44,993 bases of DNA. It comes from Clostridium sp. GTDB lineage: Bacteria; Bacillota; Clostridia; Clostridiales; Clostridiaceae. A program made the position numbers and the translations under genes. The DNA is taken from assembly GCA_022773025.1 (NCBI GenBank), contig JALEZF010000065.1, positions 1-44,993 of the forward strand, read 5' to 3'. The stretch's first letter is position 1; the number at the start of each line of letters is the position of its first letter. A model generated the notes under the pieces. The model saw only the letters and a list, made by a program, of their open reading frames with translations. It searched no databases and was not told the origin of the DNA. Shown piece by piece: positions 41,798-44,993 of this stretch.

Positions 41798-41993
41798 TAA
41801 TCTTATACTGTATAATATAACGTTAAGCCGATAAATGGTGAGTTCATTGCTATGAATGCTAACTATCTAAAAAAATAAAAAATTTAACTTAGTAATATGT
41901 ATCTAAAATCTTAAATTTATTTTGTAGAAGAAAAACTTTCATAGCTCACTAAGTTGTGTCATAAATATAAAGTATAGTTAGGAGGGATCTTAT
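41798..41993 (+). promoter_or_regulatory. spoIIM upstream region with long-range pairing
   Basis: About 196 bases with no gene. A TATAAT hexamer lies at 41811-41816. GTGAG (41838-41842) and GCTATGA (41849-41855) together are complementary to TCATAGCTCAC (41939-41949), with TTCATT as the interruption. TTCAT/ATGAA makes a small hairpin around 41843-41856. CATAAATA at 41960 with ATA 16 bases upstream is a weak sigma-E-like candidate, as expected for spoIIM. Confidence 0.35.
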
Positions 41994-42617
41994 ATGAAAA
42001 TAAATTTTCTTGAAGGCTCTAGAAAACATATAAATGAAAATCATATTCTTTATATAGTTTCTTTTATGTTTATTCTTGTAGGTGTTGTAATGGGAATGTA
42101 TGTGGTAAGATATATGGGTGATACATATAAAAACGATTTATCAAACTACTTATTAAGTTTTGTAAATGAATTTGGAAGTACTGCTATAGATAATAAATAT
42201 CTACTTTTGCAGGGAATAAAAAATAATGTTTTAATAATAGGAGCTATATATATATTAGGAATTACTATAGTAGGTATACCGCTAATTTTTGTTATAGATT
42301 TAATAAAAGGATTTACACTAGGCTTTAGTTCCGCTGTAATAATAAATTCATTAGGTGCTAAAGGTATGATTTTCTCATTGTTAACCTTGCTTCCACAAAA
42401 CATCATATATATACCATGTATAATGTTTGCCTCTGTGTTTTCTATAAACGTTGCATGGAGCAAAGTAAAGGGCAAGCTAAACAAATCCTACCCCATGGTG
42501 AAAGTGAATACATCTTTTTATACTTATGTAATATTAATAAGTTTGCTTATAATAATCCTTGGATCTATAGTTGAAGGATATTTTTCACCTTTCTTATTGA
42601 GACTAATATATAAATAG
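41994..42617 (+). CDS. spoIIM: Stage II sporulation protein M (SpoIIM)
   Basis: 207 residues with about five membrane segments (first: ILYIVSFMFILVGVVMGMYV). FVIDLIKGFTLGFSSAVIIN and GMIFSLLTLLPQNIIYIPC are family blocks. SpoIIM with SpoIID and SpoIIP remodels septal peptidoglycan during engulfment; in B. subtilis it is a sigma-E gene located before fur/xerD, and here it likewise precedes xerD. GGAGGGATCTTAT provides a strong ribosome site. Confidence 0.93.
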   Translation: MKINFLEGSRKHINENHILYIVSFMFILVGVVMGMYVVRYMGDTYKNDLSNYLLSFVNEFGSTAIDNKYLLLQGIKNNVLIIGAIYILGITIVGIPLIFVIDLIKGFTLGFSSAVIINSLGAKGMIFSLLTLLPQNIIYIPCIMFASVFSINVAWSKVKGKLNKSYPMVKVNTSFYTYVILISLLIIILGSIVEGYFSPFLLRLIYK

Positions 42618-42670
42618 AGTTGGTTAATTTATTATTTATTCCAAATTAATAAAGGACTTTTTATGATAAA

Positions 42671-42701
42671 TGTCGAATTGTTAGGGTACAGTAATTATAA
42701 T
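42671..42701 (+). promoter_or_regulatory. Possible Spo0A-controlled promoter of xerD
   Basis: A perfect 0A box TGTCGAA (42671-42677) overlaps the -35 region of a promoter whose -10 is TATAAT (42696-42701). No other good -35 is spaced correctly. In Bacillus, Spo0A activates some sigma-A promoters from just this position. Chance occurrence of the 7-mer cannot be excluded. Confidence 0.45.
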
Positions 42702-42721
42702 AATTAAATAGGAGAGAGTTT

Positions 42722-43600
42722 ATGGAGGATATAGTATTAGGTTATATTACTTACCTTAAAAAGAAGAAACTTTCCGAAAGTACCATAGAATCTTATAAAA
42801 GGGATTTGAACAAGTATGTGTCTTTTATTAAAGATAGGGATGAAAATTTAAAAGAAGCCGATGAGATAACTATTATGGCATTTATTCAAAGCTTACTTAG
42901 AGAGAAAATATCTAACTCTTCGATAAATAGGAATGTAGTTACTATAAGAGGATTTTACAAGTATTTATATAAGAAGGGGATTATAAATAGTTCACCTGTT
43001 ATAAGCTATGAACTTCCAAAGGTGGAGAGAAATCTTCCTGAGATCCTTACTATAGAGGAAGTTGATAAGCTTTTATCTATGCCTGATCTTAATAGTGAAA
43101 AGGGTATTAGGGATAAAGCTATGCTAGAGCTTATGTATGCTACAGGTATGAAAGTTACAGAACTTATAAATTTAACTATATTTGATATCAATCTAAAAAT
43201 GAATTATATAAAATGCAAAGGTACTAAAGAAAAAGAGAGAGTAATTCCGCTAGGTTCAGTGGCTATACGATGCATTGAAAAGTATTTAGAATCTAGAAAT
43301 TTGTATGCAGTAGCGGATAATAATCTACTTTTTTTTAATTCCAGAGGATACAAAATGACTAGACAGGGTTTTTGGAAGATAGTAAAAGGATATGTAGATG
43401 AAGCCCATTTAGATAAGCATGTGAATTTATATACTTTAAGGCATTCTTTTGCAGTTCATCTTTTAGAAAATGGAGCTGATATTAAATCTGTTCAGGAATT
43501 ATTGGGACATGTGGATTTATCTGCAACCCAAATATATTCAACTATAACTAAGAAGAATAAATTAGCTGAAGTATACAAGAATGCTCATCCTCGTGCCTAA
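42722..43600 (+). CDS. xerD: XerD-like tyrosine recombinase with altered catalytic residues
   Basis: 292 residues, an N-terminal SAM-like core-binding domain (about 1-90) and a C-terminal catalytic domain. Gene order (spoIIM-xerD-pdp) and length fit XerD, which resolves chromosome dimers at dif. Conserved parts are the Lys-beta block KGTKEKERVIPLG, Arg240, His263 in LGHVDLSATQIY and the nucleophile Tyr272. Two positions differ: the first Arg (usual TGLRVSEL) is Lys144 in ATGMKVTELI, and the His of HxxR is Tyr237 in LYTLRHSF. Both codons are unambiguous (AAA, TAT). It may be a weakened recombinase, an accessory subunit, or a lineage variant. AGGAGAGAG precedes the ATG. Confidence 0.88.
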   Translation: MEDIVLGYITYLKKKKLSESTIESYKRDLNKYVSFIKDRDENLKEADEITIMAFIQSLLREKISNSSINRNVVTIRGFYKYLYKKGIINSSPVISYELPKVERNLPEILTIEEVDKLLSMPDLNSEKGIRDKAMLELMYATGMKVTELINLTIFDINLKMNYIKCKGTKEKERVIPLGSVAIRCIEKYLESRNLYAVADNNLLFFNSRGYKMTRQGFWKIVKGYVDEAHLDKHVNLYTLRHSFAVHLLENGADIKSVQELLGHVDLSATQIYSTITKKNKLAEVYKNAHPRA

Positions 43601-43706
43601 AATACTGTTTATATTAAGGTTATAGAAACCACTAGGAAAGCTAAAAATACATTTATAAATTTGATTAATAGTATATAAAAGAACTTTAATGAGGAGATGT
43701 TTACTT

Positions 43707-44993
43707 ATGAGAATGTATGATTTGATTTTGAAAAAAAGAAATGGAGAAGAACTTTCTAGAGAAGAGATAAATTTCTTTATTGAAGGATACACCAAGGGTG
43801 AAATTCCAGATTATCAGGTTTCTTCTCTATTGATGGCTATATATTTTCAAAAGATGACCAGTAGAGAAACTGCAGACCTTACCATGGCTATGGTGAATTC
43901 AGGAGATGTATTAAGTTTAAAGGACATAGATGGAATAAAGGTTGATAAGCATAGCACTGGTGGAGTAGGTGATACTACGACTTTAGTATTAGGACCTATG
44001 GTAGCAGCATTAGGAATTCCAGTTGCAAAGATGTCTGGAAGAGGCCTTGGGCATACTGGAGGAACTATTGATAAGCTTGAATCCTTTAAGGGATTTTCAG
44101 TAGAAATGCCTGAAGAAAAGTTTATAAGCAATGTAAACAGCATAAAGCTTGCAGTAGGAGGTCAAACAGGAGACTTAGCTCCTGCTGATAAAAAGTTATA
44201 TGCCTTAAGAGACGTTACGGGAACAGTTGATAACATATCCCTTATAGCTTCAAGCATCATGAGCAAAAAGATAGCAGCTGGTGCAGATGCTATAGTTTTA
44301 GACGTAAAGGTTGGAGAAGGAGCTTTCATGAAGACTAAAGAAGATGCTCTTCATTTAGCAAAAGAGATGGTGTCAATAGGAAGCAGCTTAAAGAGAAATA
44401 CAGTAGCTGTAATCTCTGATATGGATCAACCTTTAGGAAGAGCTATTGGAAATGCTTTAGAAGTTGAGGAAGCAATAGAGACTTTAAAGGGAAATGGTCC
44501 AGAGGATTTATTAGAACTATGTATGACTTTAGGAAGTGAAATGGTTATATTAGCTGAAAAGGCTAAGGATAAAAATGAAGCAAGACAGATGCTTATGGAA
44601 ACTATAAAATCTGGCAGGGCTCTAAATAAATTAAAAGAATTTGTTGCAGCTCAAGGCGGAGATATAAGTTCCATAGAAGATACTTCCTTATTCCCACACG
44701 CTAAATATGTAATACCTGTTGAAAGTGAAAAGGATGGAGTTGTATCCAAGATTCATTCTGAAAACATAGGGCTTATAGCCATGGAATTAGGCGCAGGAAG
44801 AGCTACTAAGGAAAGTACTATAGACTTATCTGTAGGTTTAGTTCTAAACAAAAAAAGAGGGGAAAAGGTATCAAAGGGTGACGTAATAGCATATATCCAT
44901 TCAAATGATATGGAAAAAGCAGAAAAAGCTAAAGTAAAGATACTTGAGAGCTATGTCATAGAAAAAGATTATGAAGATAATATTCCATTAATA
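43707..44993 (+). CDS. pdp: Pyrimidine-nucleoside phosphorylase (3' end outside the window)
   Basis: 429 codons are visible and the frame is still open at the right edge; homologues are about 433 residues, so only the last few are missing. [20 protein letters not shown] opens the family; [17 protein letters not shown] is the phosphate/nucleoside motif and [18 protein letters not shown] with [20 protein letters not shown] completes it. It cleaves uridine and thymidine (and deoxyuridine) to base plus ribose 1-phosphate. GAGGAGATG lies about 10 bases before ATG 43707. The gap to xerD (106 bases) shows no clear terminator or promoter. Confidence 0.96.
   Translation, partial: MRMYDLILKKRNGEELSREEINFFIEGYTKGEIPDYQVSSLLMAIYFQKMTSRETADLTMAMVNSGDVLSLKDIDGIKVDKHSTGGVGDTTTLVLGPMVAALGIPVAKMSGRGLGHTGGTIDKLESFKGFSVEMPEEKFISNVNSIKLAVGGQTGDLAPADKKLYALRDVTGTVDNISLIASSIMSKKIAAGADAIVLDVKVGEGAFMKTKEDALHLAKEMVSIGSSLKRNTVAVISDMDQPLGRAIGNALEVEEAIETLKGNGPEDLLELCMTLGSEMVILAEKAKDKNEARQMLMETIKSGRALNKLKEFVAAQGGDISSIEDTSLFPHAKYVIPVESEKDGVVSKIHSENIGLIAMELGAGRATKESTIDLSVGLVLNKKRGEKVSKGDVIAYIHSNDMEKAEKAKVKILESYVIEKDYEDNIPLI

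Noticed and set aside
42618-42660. Terminator after spoIIM (TTAATTT/AAATTAA)
   Set aside because: A seven-base pure A/T stem with a long loop and weak T tract is not convincing.
42722-43600. Phage or transposon integrase
   Set aside because: Length, gene order (spoIIM-xerD-pdp) and absence of att-like repeats or mobile genes fit a chromosomal Xer protein.

Overview
The window is AT-rich, dense in genes and carried almost entirely on the + strand. It reads as a core chromosomal segment of an endospore-forming Clostridium (sensu stricto type): low GC, strong AAGGAGG-type ribosome sites, frequent TTG/GTG starts, a complete spoIIIA operon, spoIVB, spo0A and spoIIM. Gene order from efp to spo0A follows the layout known in Bacillus and Clostridium. 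I cannot fix the species. I see no tRNA or rRNA gene, CRISPR array, insertion sequence or prophage.

Region 1 (1-9856) is envelope and division: murF (5' end outside the window), mraY and a spoVE/ftsW-type SEDS gene, closed by a strong terminator; then ftsQ/divIB and a DUF881-Sbp-DUF881 trio; then ylmE-sepF-ylmH-divIVA, lspA and an RluD-type pseudouridine synthase. Region 2 (9857-11985) is a pyrimidine unit, pyrR-uraA. A PyrR attenuator precedes pyrR, and a second PyrR-type RNA hairpin lies on the ribosome site of uraA. Region 3 (12006-16906) has an rRNA methyltransferase, rqcH (the only minus-strand gene), dapF and an overlapping lipoprotein gene.

Region 4 (16956-22807) is a compact type IV pilus/pseudopilus operon: PilB- and PilC-like proteins, four prepilin-like proteins and PilM-, PilN- and PilO-like remnants. 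No PilT or prepilin peptidase lies in the window. Region 5 (23044-29265) has efp, a zinc-ribbon CD1247-type protein and spoIIIAA-AH. Region 6 (29369-39250) is asp23-nusB-folD-xseA-xseB-ispA-dxs-tlyA-nadK-argR-recN, joining transcription antitermination, one-carbon metabolism, DNA repair, isoprenoid and NAD(P) synthesis and arginine control. Region 7 (39384-44993) has spoIVB, spo0A (behind a very good sigma-H-type promoter), spoIIM, an unusual xerD and a pyrimidine-nucleoside phosphorylase cut at the window edge.

The best candidates for something new are: (i) two-level PyrR control, with attenuation before pyrR and apparent ribosome-site occlusion before uraA; (ii) a XerD-like recombinase whose first catalytic Arg is Lys and whose catalytic His is Tyr; (iii) the pilus-like operon embedded in housekeeping genes; (iv) a hairpin between the Shine-Dalgarno sequence and the start codon of spoIIIAA; and (v) structured, unexplained leaders before efp and spoIIM.
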